Below, piece by piece: positions 39,801 through 47,553 of a stretch of DNA of 64,000 bases; the first letter of the stretch is position 1, and each line of letters begins with the position of its first letter. The notes under the pieces were generated by a model that was not told the origin of the DNA, made no database searches, and saw only the letters and a program-made list of their open reading frames with translations. A program made the translations under genes and the position numbers. Where the stretch lies: assembly GCA_903928495.1 (NCBI GenBank), contig CAIYQZ010000038.1, positions 31,472 to 95,471 on the forward strand, written 5' to 3'. Source of the stretch: an uncultured bacterium (GTDB taxonomy: Bacteria; Pseudomonadota; Gammaproteobacteria; Burkholderiales; Burkholderiaceae_C).

Positions 39801-39946
39801 ACCATGCCGTTGTCGATGCCCTTGAAAGCCATAACGCCATGGCGGACCAGGCGTTGCGACATGAAACCGTGTTCAAGGGACTGGCAAACCTGCTGGTGGA
39901 TGAAGTCTATCGGCAGCTCCGGGCGAAGGCAGACTTGACAGAATGA
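36815..39946 (+). CDS. hsdR: type I restriction endonuclease subunit
   Basis: A 1043-residue motor and nuclease subunit. The N-terminal nuclease region has the PD-(D/E)xK remnant ATIELKTD near residue 170. The SF2 translocase has Walker A SAGSGKSNT and the DEAH-type box ILDEAHSSQ; a later SKFQTGFDQP motif follows. The length is typical of type I R subunits. GGGAGCC precedes ATG 36815. All three Hsd subunits appear intact. Confidence 0.95.
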   Translation: MAAIHTELQFEDEVCEALKNSGWLYEGPLPYQKGYAYDQGYDRRTALYPEDAIAWVKETQPDAWEKFSKNHTKNPEAVFIQRLAEELDRDRPTIKIETPQLWGSLFILRKGFKDINATFRMAQFAPSNKQNPTTWEHYKKNRLRVVRQLHYSLHNQLCIDLVLFLNGLPMATIELKTDTTQNIEDAVRQYKYDRNPVDVTTKQPEPLLSFGKRALVHFAVSTDEVRMTTKLSGAATRFLPFNRGTPDTQGGAGAGNPPDDKLGYSTGYLWHEVLKPDAWLEIVGKFLSVEATEYLDAKGKKAFNTSLLFPRYHQWDAVNTLLDATLTEGVGQTYLVQHSAGSGKSNTIGWLAHRFASLHDDHDRKVFSSVIVITDRRVLDTQLQDTIYQFDHQQGVVEKIDENSTQLATALDKGKLIIITTLQKFPWVLDKVGGLGDKRFALILDEAHSSQSGKGAVKLREVLTTGAKSTAVPAELATPEGYDDAVAAAQEDADLTAEDVLNQMMAARKRPPNVSYYAFTATPKPKTMELFGRAGPDGTPTPFHVYSMRQAIEEEFILDVLLGYTTYGIAFKLEQEGDDKAVKTGKAKSKLFRYAQLHPTSIAQKVTVIVEHFRQHVMHQLNGQAKAMVVSDSRVAAVRYKKAFDDYIKRMKYTDCKALVAYSGDVTDEESKVLKAKEGDLNDNKEHDDGIKVAFKTDGYQVLIVASKFQTGFDQPKLCAMYVDKRLDGVLAVQTLSRLNRMYPGKKTTFVLDFRNDAEGILKAFLPYYRTAKMSGVTDSGLVHTLRDKLDGAAIYLWEEVLDFSKGFFDPKGKQASIQAPLKKAHERFKEQPKEVQDLFRGDVSSFITAYDFLSQLRSYDDPDLERLHAFCRMLLPRLQGKAGGEEALDKSVRLAGYKVVNEQKHTLSLAAGTADPMKPMGPGSGKAWEDPEDRLSAIIKKMNEVFSGNLSDADFRGYATTLIGKMVDDPTLQEQAKANDTVDAFGNGAYETKLNHAVVDALESHNAMADQALRHETVFKGLANLLVDEVYRQLRAKADLTE

Positions 39947-40025
39947 GAGCCAGAGCCAAGCTCACACACTGCGCAGGGCGACTTGGTGGTTGAGATTCTG
40001 AAAGCGAAAACAGGGAGAACGTTAC

Positions 40026-41192
40026 ATGCACCTAGGCAGATTTCATGCAGTTGTTCAAGAGCTAAGCAGTTTTTATCAAGAAGCGGCACTCAGCCAAAAG
40101 CTAGATACCTGCGCATCCAGCCTGGACAGCTACGCGCAATCAAGAGCACAAAGTCACATCGAGTCCTTCAAAACTGGGCTTGAAAGCTTTCGCGCATCGG
40201 CTACCGCAGTCCCAGAGTTTTTGCAGCAACCCCACTCTGTCTCCGTAGTGGAGCAGCTGGGATTGAGCACGCTATTGGGTGAAGCACTGTACGCAACCGT
40301 GACAGGGATTGTTTACGGAGACCAGTCTTATGACCATGTATCGGTAGCCGCAGAGCTGCGCAAATTGACGTCTTCGCTCAACTCCCGCGTAGCGAGCGTT
40401 GTCGCTTTGGACAAAAGCCTTGACGATCTCAACGTGGAGTACGAGCACGTTGCTGACGATGAATCAGAGCTTGGTGTGCTGATACCGCGTGAACTTGTCG
40501 GTAGCACGCTACCCCAGTTCGCAAAAGAGCTGGACAAGTTCTCTGGTCTGTTTCGAGCCATCAACGAGCTGACTGGTGCAAGCTCTTACGACCCCAAAAT
40601 TCGGACGATTTCAACATCCTGGTGGCAGTTTTTTATTGAGCTTGACGCTATACAAATCGCAGCATGGACTGCTGCCATTGAAAGAATCTTGACCATGTTC
40701 AAGAACAACTTGGAAATCAAGAAGCTGCAACAGGAGCTCGCCAAGCATGAGTTCCCGCTGACCATCCATGAAGCGATGGAAGCGGAGATTGACCGACGAC
40801 TTAGCGACGGAATTCAAAAAATCGCTGCGGACTTACGCGCCGAGTTCGGAACCGGCAAAGACGCTGCACGACTCAATGAAGTTGAAACGCAACTGCGACA
40901 CGGTTTGCACCACCTTGCACACCGACTGAACCAGGGAACCCAGGTTGAAATCAATATTGGGATACCAGAACTCAGCGAAACCGAACCCCCGTCCGATGAT
41001 GAATCGGATGCGGCGCGTGAGATTCGACAACGAATAGCTGACCAGAAGGCAAAAATTCAGAAGCTTCGGGACCTACGGGAAAAAGCTAACGCCGTTTGTA
41101 CTCAGACACTCTCACTCGACCACACCGAACCAGGATTGATTAAGTACGACGACCCTGCGTCTGGACACACGTCAAAAGAAACTTCGACGTAA
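40026..41192 (+). CDS. unknown protein following hsdR, coiled-coil-rich
   Basis: A 388-residue protein that I do not recognise. It has a central Trp/aromatic segment (SWWQFFIELDAIQIAAW) and a following long helical region (about 230-310) likely to form a coiled coil. The C-terminal part is charged (PPSDDESDAAREIRQR) with a second helix. There is no signal peptide and no known catalytic motif. It begins 79 bases after hsdR in the same direction, with AGGGAG before the ATG, so it is plausibly an accessory of the restriction operon or a separate defence factor. Both ideas are inferred from position only. Confidence 0.75.
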   Translation: MHLGRFHAVVQELSSFYQEAALSQKLDTCASSLDSYAQSRAQSHIESFKTGLESFRASATAVPEFLQQPHSVSVVEQLGLSTLLGEALYATVTGIVYGDQSYDHVSVAAELRKLTSSLNSRVASVVALDKSLDDLNVEYEHVADDESELGVLIPRELVGSTLPQFAKELDKFSGLFRAINELTGASSYDPKIRTISTSWWQFFIELDAIQIAAWTAAIERILTMFKNNLEIKKLQQELAKHEFPLTIHEAMEAEIDRRLSDGIQKIAADLRAEFGTGKDAARLNEVETQLRHGLHHLAHRLNQGTQVEINIGIPELSETEPPSDDESDAAREIRQRIADQKAKIQKLRDLREKANAVCTQTLSLDHTEPGLIKYDDPASGHTSKETST

Positions 41193-41194
41193 TC

Positions 41195-41608
41195 TCATCG
41201 CCAAACTGGCACTTTAACCACGTCGTTTGTTGGTTGTTTTGACACTTCGGCAAGCCACACTAGCGCCGCCAAAATGCGTTCCCGGTCATACGTCACCGAT
41301 AGAGCGTTCAATCGGCAGGGTAGCGCTGACAAATCGTTGTCGTTATGACCACTTTTGCCGTCAGGGTCATCCAGCACCCAATCCAGCCCCGCTTTTTGCA
41401 CCAGTGCCCCCAGGATGATTTTCTGGTGGGCATCGATCCTGCGTGCCAGCCGCTGCTGCTGCACCCGTCGAACCCGCTCCAAATGCTCTGCCTTGGCTTG
41501 CAACTGCTGGGCTTTTTCCCGCAGTTTCGCTTCCCTGTCCCGTAGCCGTTCCAGGCTGTCGCCCGCTGTGTCAGCGCGAGCGGTTGATTCTGAATGTTGA
41601 GTGGTCAT
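41195..41608 (-). CDS. TraD-like conjugal transfer accessory protein
   Basis: A 137-residue protein with a helical, Gln/Arg-rich N-terminal half and the core RRIDAHQKIILGALVQKAGLD, the pattern of small TraD proteins (PF06412 type) of MobQ mobilization systems. These are accessory factors, not the VirD4-like TraD ATPase. It is divergent from the relaxase gene, with the presumed oriT between them, the usual arrangement. ATG 41608 is preferred over 41617 because GGGGG lies about ten bases ahead of it. Confidence 0.7.
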   Translation of the reverse strand: MTTQHSESTARADTAGDSLERLRDREAKLREKAQQLQAKAEHLERVRRVQQQRLARRIDAHQKIILGALVQKAGLDWVLDDPDGKSGHNDNDLSALPCRLNALSVTYDRERILAALVWLAEVSKQPTNDVVKVPVWR

Positions 41609-41715
41609 GATTGGCATATCCCCCTGTTAATACTTGAGTTGTTGCTATCAATCTGGCATGTTGATAGGAGACAGTCAAGCATTTCTAGGAGACAGGAACA
41701 GCCAAGCGCACTGAT

Positions 41716-41745
41716 ACAAATGATTCTCATTTGTGTGCGCCCACC
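41716..41745. other. putative oriT (MobQ/IncQ-type nic region)
   Basis: An 8-bp inverted repeat ACAAATGA-TTC-TCATTTGT is followed at once by GTGCGCCCACC. IncQ plasmids such as R1162 have a similar hairpin followed by AAGTGCGCCCT, cut inside GCG/CCC. The site lies between the TraD-like gene and the relaxase, where MobQ origins of transfer are expected. The predicted nick is near 41739/41740. Confidence 0.6.
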
Positions 41746-41854
41746 AGGGGCTCAAAACCGAATACGGGCACGCCATTCAGGTGCCCCCGATTCAGGTCCA
41801 TGGCGACCCGCCTTCTTTGTGTGCTGACCGTCGGTCATCAACAAAGGAGACACC

Positions 41855-42910
41855 ATGGCCATATTTCATTCAAGCATCAAGATCATCGCCCGCAGCGATG
41901 GGCACAACGCCGTTCAAGCCGCAGCGTACCGCTCAGGCTCTCGACTGCGATGTGAACGCACGGGTCAAGTTTTCAACTACACCCGTAAAAAGGAAGTCAC
42001 CCACCGAGCCATACTGGCACCGCCAGAATCGCCCGCGTGGGTTTTCGACAGGTCCATTTTGTGGAGCCGAGTCGAAGAAAGTGAGAGCCGCGTGAACAGT
42101 CAATTGGCACGCGAGATCGAAGTGTCGTTGCCATTGGAGTTGACGCACAACCAGCAGGTTTCACTGGTCAACCAGTACGCTCAGACCCAGTTCATTGCCA
42201 AGGGCATGGTGGCTGACATCGCCATCCACAGCAAAAAAGGCACTGCTGGCAAACCCGACAACCCACATGCACACATCCTGCTGACGCTGCGTGATGTCAC
42301 TCCGGATGGCATGGGAGCAAAACGCCGGGACTGGAACCACAAGGCATTGGTCACAGAGTGGCGGGCAGCTTGGGCAGATGCCTGCAATGCTGCTTTGCAA
42401 ACCATCGGCAGCGACGAGCGCATCGACCACCGCAGTCACAAAGACCGGGGCATTGAACGCCCTGCCACCATTCACCTGGGCAGGCTCACCCCATGGAATG
42501 CCGAAGCATTTCAAGACCGCCTGGACCACAACTTGTCGGTGCAGGCATGGGAACAAGCGAACGCCGAATTGCAACGGGTACTAGCAGAAGTCAAACAGGT
42601 GCAAGCCCAGTTGTTAGACCTGACCAGTTCCATTGGACAGGCACTTGCCCTGCGCGATGCCAAGCCATCGCACACAGCAAAGGACAAAGCGACCACACCA
42701 CCTGCTGGCATTTGGACACCCCAAATTCCGGTGTCACCCGTACCAGTCACCGCTGCCCTATTGCGACAACGAACGAATCCAGGACATCGCCCCATTCACA
42801 AAAAGGGACCGCATAAAGCATACCCACCGGCACGACCAAACACACCACCCATCGTCGGACCGGATGGCACCACTCCACTGACACACGGAAACGGGGGTGC
42901 GTCATGCTGA
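41855..42910 (+). CDS. MobA/MobL-family (MobQ) relaxase
   Basis: A 351-residue nicking enzyme for DNA transfer. The N-terminal start MAIFHSSIKIIARSDG and AVQAAAYRSG are characteristic, with the HUH metal motif in NPHAHILLTLR near residue 135. Only the relaxase domain is present; the helicase and primase domains of large MobQ/TraA proteins are absent. AAAGGAGACACC precedes the ATG. It opens a tightly overlapping operon of four genes ending with ArdC. Confidence 0.9.
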   Translation: MAIFHSSIKIIARSDGHNAVQAAAYRSGSRLRCERTGQVFNYTRKKEVTHRAILAPPESPAWVFDRSILWSRVEESESRVNSQLAREIEVSLPLELTHNQQVSLVNQYAQTQFIAKGMVADIAIHSKKGTAGKPDNPHAHILLTLRDVTPDGMGAKRRDWNHKALVTEWRAAWADACNAALQTIGSDERIDHRSHKDRGIERPATIHLGRLTPWNAEAFQDRLDHNLSVQAWEQANAELQRVLAEVKQVQAQLLDLTSSIGQALALRDAKPSHTAKDKATTPPAGIWTPQIPVSPVPVTAALLRQRTNPGHRPIHKKGPHKAYPPARPNTPPIVGPDGTTPLTHGNGGASC

Positions 42911-43224
42911 CCCTACTGCTGCGCTTATTGGCGGAAATCTTTGGCACCCAGCGTCCCGCTGGCATGACACCAGGGCTTGAATCCCCTTTTGCCGAGCGTG
43001 CTGTCGCTCATATCGAAGAACGTTATCGGGTGATGTACCAGCCCAAATGGTCAAGGCCCAATGAAAGGCTGCTGGCGGCATTGCGACTGGCAGAGCGATT
43101 CAGGGGTACACGCGGCACACACCGCCATGCCCACAAAGATGAATGGCAGTTGTCCAGACTGAACGAACCCCAATCCCGTTCGGGTTCGTCTTGGCAGTCT
43201 TCACAGAAGGGAGACCGACCATGA
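42904..43224 (+). CDS. small unknown protein in the mobilization operon
   Basis: A 106-residue protein with a hydrophobic N terminus (MLTLLLRLLAEIFG), then a basic, Arg-rich region. It overlaps the relaxase stop by seven bases and the next gene by four, so it is probably translated as part of one operon. It is not recognised. A membrane-associated or DNA-binding role is possible but not shown. Confidence 0.6.
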   Translation: MLTLLLRLLAEIFGTQRPAGMTPGLESPFAERAVAHIEERYRVMYQPKWSRPNERLLAALRLAERFRGTRGTHRHAHKDEWQLSRLNEPQSRSGSSWQSSQKGDRP

Positions 43225-43997
43225 ATCCCAGTCTCTCATCCAATCCATGGACACCGCCAAACACACAACCGGTGTTGCCACCCGTTGCAAATGCCTGGCA
43301 GCCATCGTTTTATCTGCACCGACTGTCTGACGAACAGGGCTTTGCCTGGCTGTCGGCTTTACGCCCCAGTGTGGAAGGCACGCCAGCGGGAAATGGTTTT
43401 GCCTTTGGCATCAACCTGATTTACCTGCACCACGATGTGCTGGCGCACTACCCGCAGGAACTGGTGCTGTCGCTGCCCACCCTTCAAGCGCCACCGACCG
43501 AGCATTTTTTTGCATGTACCAGCAAAGGGCTGCGATGGTTTTGGATAGTGGTGCTGCGCCGCAACGCTGCTCAGGCTTTCGGTCTGGTGTTCGAAGTGTC
43601 ACCCATGGTGTTGATGTTGCCAATCACTGGAATCCGTGACCGCAGCGGGTCGAACATGCCAATTCAGCCCCGCATGGAAGTCCTGGCACCCATGGACGGA
43701 CAACCCGTCAGACACCAGCAACTGAACCCCGCGACTGGTGAATACTTTGTGTTGCAAGAGTTGTTGCCACCATGCCCCGCTGAACCCATCGGGCAACAAG
43801 CGAACACGTCGAAACTGTCGCAAGCATTGGGACTGGCACCCAGCACGCAGCCCATTGCGCACCTGTACTTCATGGTGGGTTCGCCCGCCTTTGGGATGCC
43901 GATTCAGGTCAACACCGATATGCCACTGATGAATCTGGTGGCATCACTGGGACAGCAAGCAGGCAATGAAGCCGATGCGATGGGGGGTGCGTTATGA
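43221..43997 (+). CDS. unknown protein in the mobilization operon
   Basis: A 258-residue soluble protein starting MNPSLSSNPWTPP, with no recognised motif or signal peptide. AAGGGAG precedes ATG 43221; an earlier in-frame ATG at 43143 lies inside the previous gene and lacks this signal. It overlaps its neighbours on both sides by four bases, between the 106-residue protein and ArdC, suggesting a stable functional unit. Confidence 0.7.
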   Translation: MNPSLSSNPWTPPNTQPVLPPVANAWQPSFYLHRLSDEQGFAWLSALRPSVEGTPAGNGFAFGINLIYLHHDVLAHYPQELVLSLPTLQAPPTEHFFACTSKGLRWFWIVVLRRNAAQAFGLVFEVSPMVLMLPITGIRDRSGSNMPIQPRMEVLAPMDGQPVRHQQLNPATGEYFVLQELLPPCPAEPIGQQANTSKLSQALGLAPSTQPIAHLYFMVGSPAFGMPIQVNTDMPLMNLVASLGQQAGNEADAMGGAL

Positions 43998-45163
43998 GCC
44001 AAGATGCCACCCCATCCCGCACACCAGCCGCCAATCCATCAACACCGAACAAACGTCGCGACCTGTACCAGGAAGTCACCGACAAAATCATTGCCGCCAT
44101 TGAAACGGGCACCGCACCCTGGCAACGCCCTTGGACGGAAGTTCGCGCAGCAGGCATGCCTATGAACGGAGCCACCGAACGCCCATACAGCGGGGTCAAC
44201 GCTGTGCTGTTGATGATGACTGCACAAGCGCAAGGCTTCACGGACAACCGATGGTTCACCATGAAGCAAGCCAATGACATGGGGCTGCGTGTACGCAAGG
44301 GCTCCACATCCACCCCCGTGTATTTTTTCAAGATGCTGGACGTACCGGGCAAAGATGCCATGTCACCGCCGACATCGGACGCACCGACCAGCGGCAACAC
44401 GGCAGATGGGAAACGAATTCCGTTCCTGACGGACTACCGGGTGTTCCATGCGAGCCAAATCGAAGGGCTTGAACCTGCGGCGGCACCAGAACGGACATGG
44501 GCACCCATTGAATCAGTGGAAGAGATCGTGGGGCGGTTGAACCCCGACATTCGCCATGGCGGGAACCGGGCGTTTTACGCACCAGCAGGGGACTACATCC
44601 AAATGCCCCAAGGCGTTTTCCCTGATCCAACGTCTTACTATGGGACCCTGCTGCATGAGCTTGGTCACTGGTCAGGGCATGAGTCCAGGTTGAACCGATC
44701 CTTTTCAAAGTGGGGCAGCGATTCGTACGCAATGGAAGAACTGCGAGCCGAGCTATGTTCGACCTTCTTATGCAGCTTCCTGGGTGTACCGGGACCGGTA
44801 GACCCGCACGCCAGCTACATCGAATCGTGGGTCAAGGTGCTGCGCAGCGACAACCGGGAGATTTTTCGGGCGGCTAAGGATGCAAGGCAGATGGCGGACT
44901 ATTTGACGGGTCAACTGGTGCTGGATGTCAAACCAGAACCCAGTGAACCAGCACAACCCACGGCAACGATGCACCCCACACCGGCAACACCTGTGCAAAC
45001 CATGCCGACAGCTTCACCAGCGGTGTCGGCGGTATTGGCAAAGGCACGCATGGGGGTAGCGGCACAAGGGCGCAGCCGTTCGCCTGTCAGGCGAAACGGA
45101 TTGGTGCCCATTGGTGTCGTGCTGGGTGACACAAACATCACAACAGGTGGGGCTTCAATGTAA
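43994..45163 (+). CDS. ardC: ArdC-like antirestriction protein with zincin metallopeptidase domain
   Basis: A 389-residue protein. The N-terminal ArdC/DUF1738 single-strand DNA-binding domain (about 20-125) has LYQEVTDKIIAAIETGTAPWQRPW and RPYSGVN. It is followed by a metallopeptidase domain with HELGHWSGH and the third ligand region MEELRAELCS. The last 90 residues are Pro/Thr-rich linker. ArdC proteins coat incoming single-stranded DNA and protect it from restriction, fitting its place in a mobilization operon. Confidence 0.9.
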   Translation: MSQDATPSRTPAANPSTPNKRRDLYQEVTDKIIAAIETGTAPWQRPWTEVRAAGMPMNGATERPYSGVNAVLLMMTAQAQGFTDNRWFTMKQANDMGLRVRKGSTSTPVYFFKMLDVPGKDAMSPPTSDAPTSGNTADGKRIPFLTDYRVFHASQIEGLEPAAAPERTWAPIESVEEIVGRLNPDIRHGGNRAFYAPAGDYIQMPQGVFPDPTSYYGTLLHELGHWSGHESRLNRSFSKWGSDSYAMEELRAELCSTFLCSFLGVPGPVDPHASYIESWVKVLRSDNREIFRAAKDARQMADYLTGQLVLDVKPEPSEPAQPTATMHPTPATPVQTMPTASPAVSAVLAKARMGVAAQGRSRSPVRRNGLVPIGVVLGDTNITTGGASM

Positions 45164-45202
45164 CGCCCCACCCCAGAGTCAGCATCGAGATTGCGCGGAT
45201 TT

Positions 45203-45580
45203 TCAATCGTCGAAGCTGGGAACGCACCCGTACCGAGTATCAGACACAACCAAGGTCCCGTGGGGTTGTTTGTCGGCACTCACGATGTGGTAGCCCGCCT
45301 TTACGGTTCGGACACCCCATCCATCTTGCGCATTTGCACGCTGCATACCTTTCGTTTCTGATGGAGCTTTGGCATCCTGACGCAGCGCACTGATGCCAAT
45401 CAACTGCTGATCGGCATCCGTCCAAGCCAGAAATTGTGGTTGTGCAGTACCTTCTTCCGTACACATGAACATTTTCTGAGGAGCGGGGGTTCCATCAAGC
45501 CAAAGCACAGGTGCTGCGTGTGCATTCAGCCCCGCGATTAACGTTGCAATGAGCAAACCCTTGTAACTACGATTTTTCAT
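45203..45580 (-). CDS. small exported protein of unknown function
   Basis: A 125-residue protein with a signal peptide (MKNRSYKGLLIATLIAGLNAHA, cleavage before APVLW). The mature part of about 100 residues has two Cys (FMCTEE and RYGCVP), possibly a disulfide. AGGGAAAATC precedes the ATG. It is convergent with ardC. The function is not recognised. Confidence 0.7.
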   Translation of the reverse strand: MKNRSYKGLLIATLIAGLNAHAAPVLWLDGTPAPQKMFMCTEEGTAQPQFLAWTDADQQLIGISALRQDAKAPSETKGMQRANAQDGWGVRTVKAGYHIVSADKQPHGTLVVSDTRYGCVPSFDD

Positions 45581-45946
45581 GATTTTCCCTGTGTGACAGC
45601 TACGTTTGATGTTGTGGGCATTGCCCGCTTCTTGGTTTCAAAAGCGGCGTTTGCCAAACACAGGGCGAATTCTGAATGTGTCGTTTTGAACTTTTTCGAC
45701 TTGACTATTAGGTTTAACCCTATGCATAAATGACGATGAGTACCGCCCTGTCTTGCAAATTTCCGACAAACATTGCTGGGTCTACCCCAGTAAAACGTCG
45801 AAGTTTCAGCGTTTAGGATTGAGCCAAACAGGGACGGTAAAAATGAATAGAAGCATTGATGGCGCACAGCGTTATCGGATTGGCGCATTCAAGGGGAACC
45901 AGCAACCAGCGCTGGGGTATTGGTTCGAGTCGGTTTAGGGCTTGCC
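45581..45946. other. 366-base gap holding divergent upstream regions
   Basis: No credible gene is seen here. Open frames on both strands have no ribosome-binding signal and no protein-like composition. The sequence is more AT-rich than its surroundings and should hold the promoters of the exported protein (left) and the AraC-type regulator (right). Confidence 0.6.
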
Positions 45947-46741
45947 ATGTCATATCACTTGGCAAGCCGCAGCTTGCGCTTGATTGACCGAGCGCCTGAT
46001 GTCGGGGGGTTTGCGGACTGCCTGCGGTTTTCGCTGGATGGGGATGTCAGCGCCCAAACCATGCAATCACAGCTGTGCACACCTGCCACTCACTCAGCAA
46101 ATGTTTCAACAGTCGGGCAGTGCATTGGCGAACTGCTGGCAGTTGACATGAACCCCACTGGTCAGCTCTTGCGACTGGCCAAATCAGAGCAGGTTTTTGT
46201 GCAAACTTGGCAGGCTTACAACAGCTTGGGTAACGTGGTGGCTGCCGTGTCTTATTCCGGATCCAGCGACAGCGCTGCTCGCTCAGCGCCCAAGAACCAC
46301 GAAAAGCTTGTGCTGGGATACCAAGACGTGTTGCCCCGCGTTATGCGGGTCAATTCCAACTATCAAACTTGGCGTTCAAGATTGATGGACAGTCGTGTCA
46401 GCTCGATTGCCAAGGTACTTGGCGCGGGCAGCTTGCTGACCGATTTGGCGCTGTTCTTTGAAAGCCACCCCCGTGCCAAAGTCAGCGACGCATGCATTGA
46501 ACTTGGCGTTCAACCGCGAACACTCGAACGAAGATTCAAGGAAATCGGAGTCACACCCGTGATGTACAAGCGGGTGTGCATGCTGACCATGGCTTCTCAA
46601 GCCGTGCTGTGGACCGATAAGAGTTTCAAAGATATCGCGGAAAAGCACGGCTATGCCGATGCCGCACATATGAGTAGAGCTTTTTCTGCCGCCACTGGTG
46701 GTCTGTCGCCGTCAACGCTTCGTGCAATTGCCGCAGCTTAA
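45947..46741 (+). CDS. AraC-family transcriptional regulator
   Basis: A 264-residue regulator. The N-terminal ligand region is divergent. The C-terminal AraC double HTH starts near residue 175, with VSDACIELGVQPRTLERRFKEIG, KSFKDIAEKHGYADAAHMSRAF and a short tail. ATG 45947 with AGGG in front is preferred over an upstream TTG. Its target is unknown; the divergent exported-protein gene is the nearest candidate. Confidence 0.85.
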   Translation: MSYHLASRSLRLIDRAPDVGGFADCLRFSLDGDVSAQTMQSQLCTPATHSANVSTVGQCIGELLAVDMNPTGQLLRLAKSEQVFVQTWQAYNSLGNVVAAVSYSGSSDSAARSAPKNHEKLVLGYQDVLPRVMRVNSNYQTWRSRLMDSRVSSIAKVLGAGSLLTDLALFFESHPRAKVSDACIELGVQPRTLERRFKEIGVTPVMYKRVCMLTMASQAVLWTDKSFKDIAEKHGYADAAHMSRAFSAATGGLSPSTLRAIAAA

Positions 46742-46801
46742 TGAAGCAACAACAACTGCTCCATAAATCGCAGCTTCGAAGCTGCGGTCTATGGAGTTGA
46801 A

Positions 46802-47137
46802 TCAGTCCATGATTTCGTAGGGAAGCATGAAGTGGTTAAGTACCCTTTGGATGGACTCGACCATCGGCAACAGGTTGTCCAGATTCAACGACACGCCTGA
46901 TGGCAGAGCCTGACCGGCATAGAGTGAAACAGGTGGCAGATGCTGTACACCATCCATCGAGACAGAAATGAGCGTGTCGGGTTGTTGAGCTTGGACCGCT
47001 GTCAGTTCAATCGCCAAGGTGCCCAGATAAAGCGTGCATTGCCCTTGACCGGTGTTCTCAATGGTTACGCCGTCCCAGTCCAAGGACTGGCGCATGGGTG
47101 TTGTAGCAGTAACACGGGGGGTGTTTATGAGTGTCAT
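46802..47137 (-). CDS. small unknown protein
   Basis: A 111-residue protein (MTLINTPRVTATTP) of mixed composition without membrane helices or motifs. Of two nearby ATGs, 47137 lies nine bases after AAGGA, while 47143 is too close. It is divergent from the next small gene across an AT-rich region that contains a palindrome. Confidence 0.6.
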   Translation of the reverse strand: MTLINTPRVTATTPMRQSLDWDGVTIENTGQGQCTLYLGTLAIELTAVQAQQPDTLISVSMDGVQHLPPVSLYAGQALPSGVSLNLDNLLPMVESIQRVLNHFMLPYEIMD

Positions 47138-47174
47138 ATTCATTATTCCTTATTTAATATATTGAGTAATAATT

Positions 47175-47192
47175 ATATCACTTTTATGATAT
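47175..47192. promoter_or_regulatory. palindromic operator-like site
   Basis: ATATCA-CTTTTA-TGATAT is a 6-bp inverted repeat in the AT-rich divergent region between two small genes. A local regulator could bind it; several HTH genes are in the same element. Confidence 0.35.
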
Positions 47193-47230
47193 ATTGTCAA
47201 GTGGCGTAAATTGGTATTTCCCACGTCAAA

Positions 47231-47542
47231 ATGAATGCCATGAGCAACCAGCCGGAATCAGAACCACGTCTTAACCCAGCCGTTCGGTGGGATTTTTTGC
47301 TGGCACTCAGTGAGCTCACAGACGACGATTGCCTGCGAGCGTTTGCAACGGAAGACGGTGTGGATGCGCTGGCGGGCTACCCGAACATCGTGGCAAGGGC
47401 TGCCAAATTGATGCCGAAGTTGCCGACCGTTTTGGGCAGGATGCCAGCGGAGTTTGTGGCAGAGGCGGTGCAAGCCGCTTTGTCTGGGGATGACATCAGT
47501 GCCAGCCAGCCACTGAATGCGGTTGACGGTTTGTTTGGCTGA
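47231..47542 (+). CDS. small acidic protein of unknown function
   Basis: A 103-residue soluble protein with acidic N-terminal half (LSELTDDDCLRAFATEDGVDAL). It is not recognised. No strong ribosome-binding site is seen before ATG 47231 or 47240. It ends 11 bases before the convergent HTH protein gene. Confidence 0.55.
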   Translation: MNAMSNQPESEPRLNPAVRWDFLLALSELTDDDCLRAFATEDGVDALAGYPNIVARAAKLMPKLPTVLGRMPAEFVAEAVQAALSGDDISASQPLNAVDGLFG

Positions 47543-47553
47543 CAGCCCTGCCG

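Noticed and set aside
45577..45888. Minus-strand 103-codon frame upstream of the exported protein
   Set aside because: Its stop overlaps the next start, but no ribosome-binding site or protein-like pattern is present and it covers the expected promoter region.
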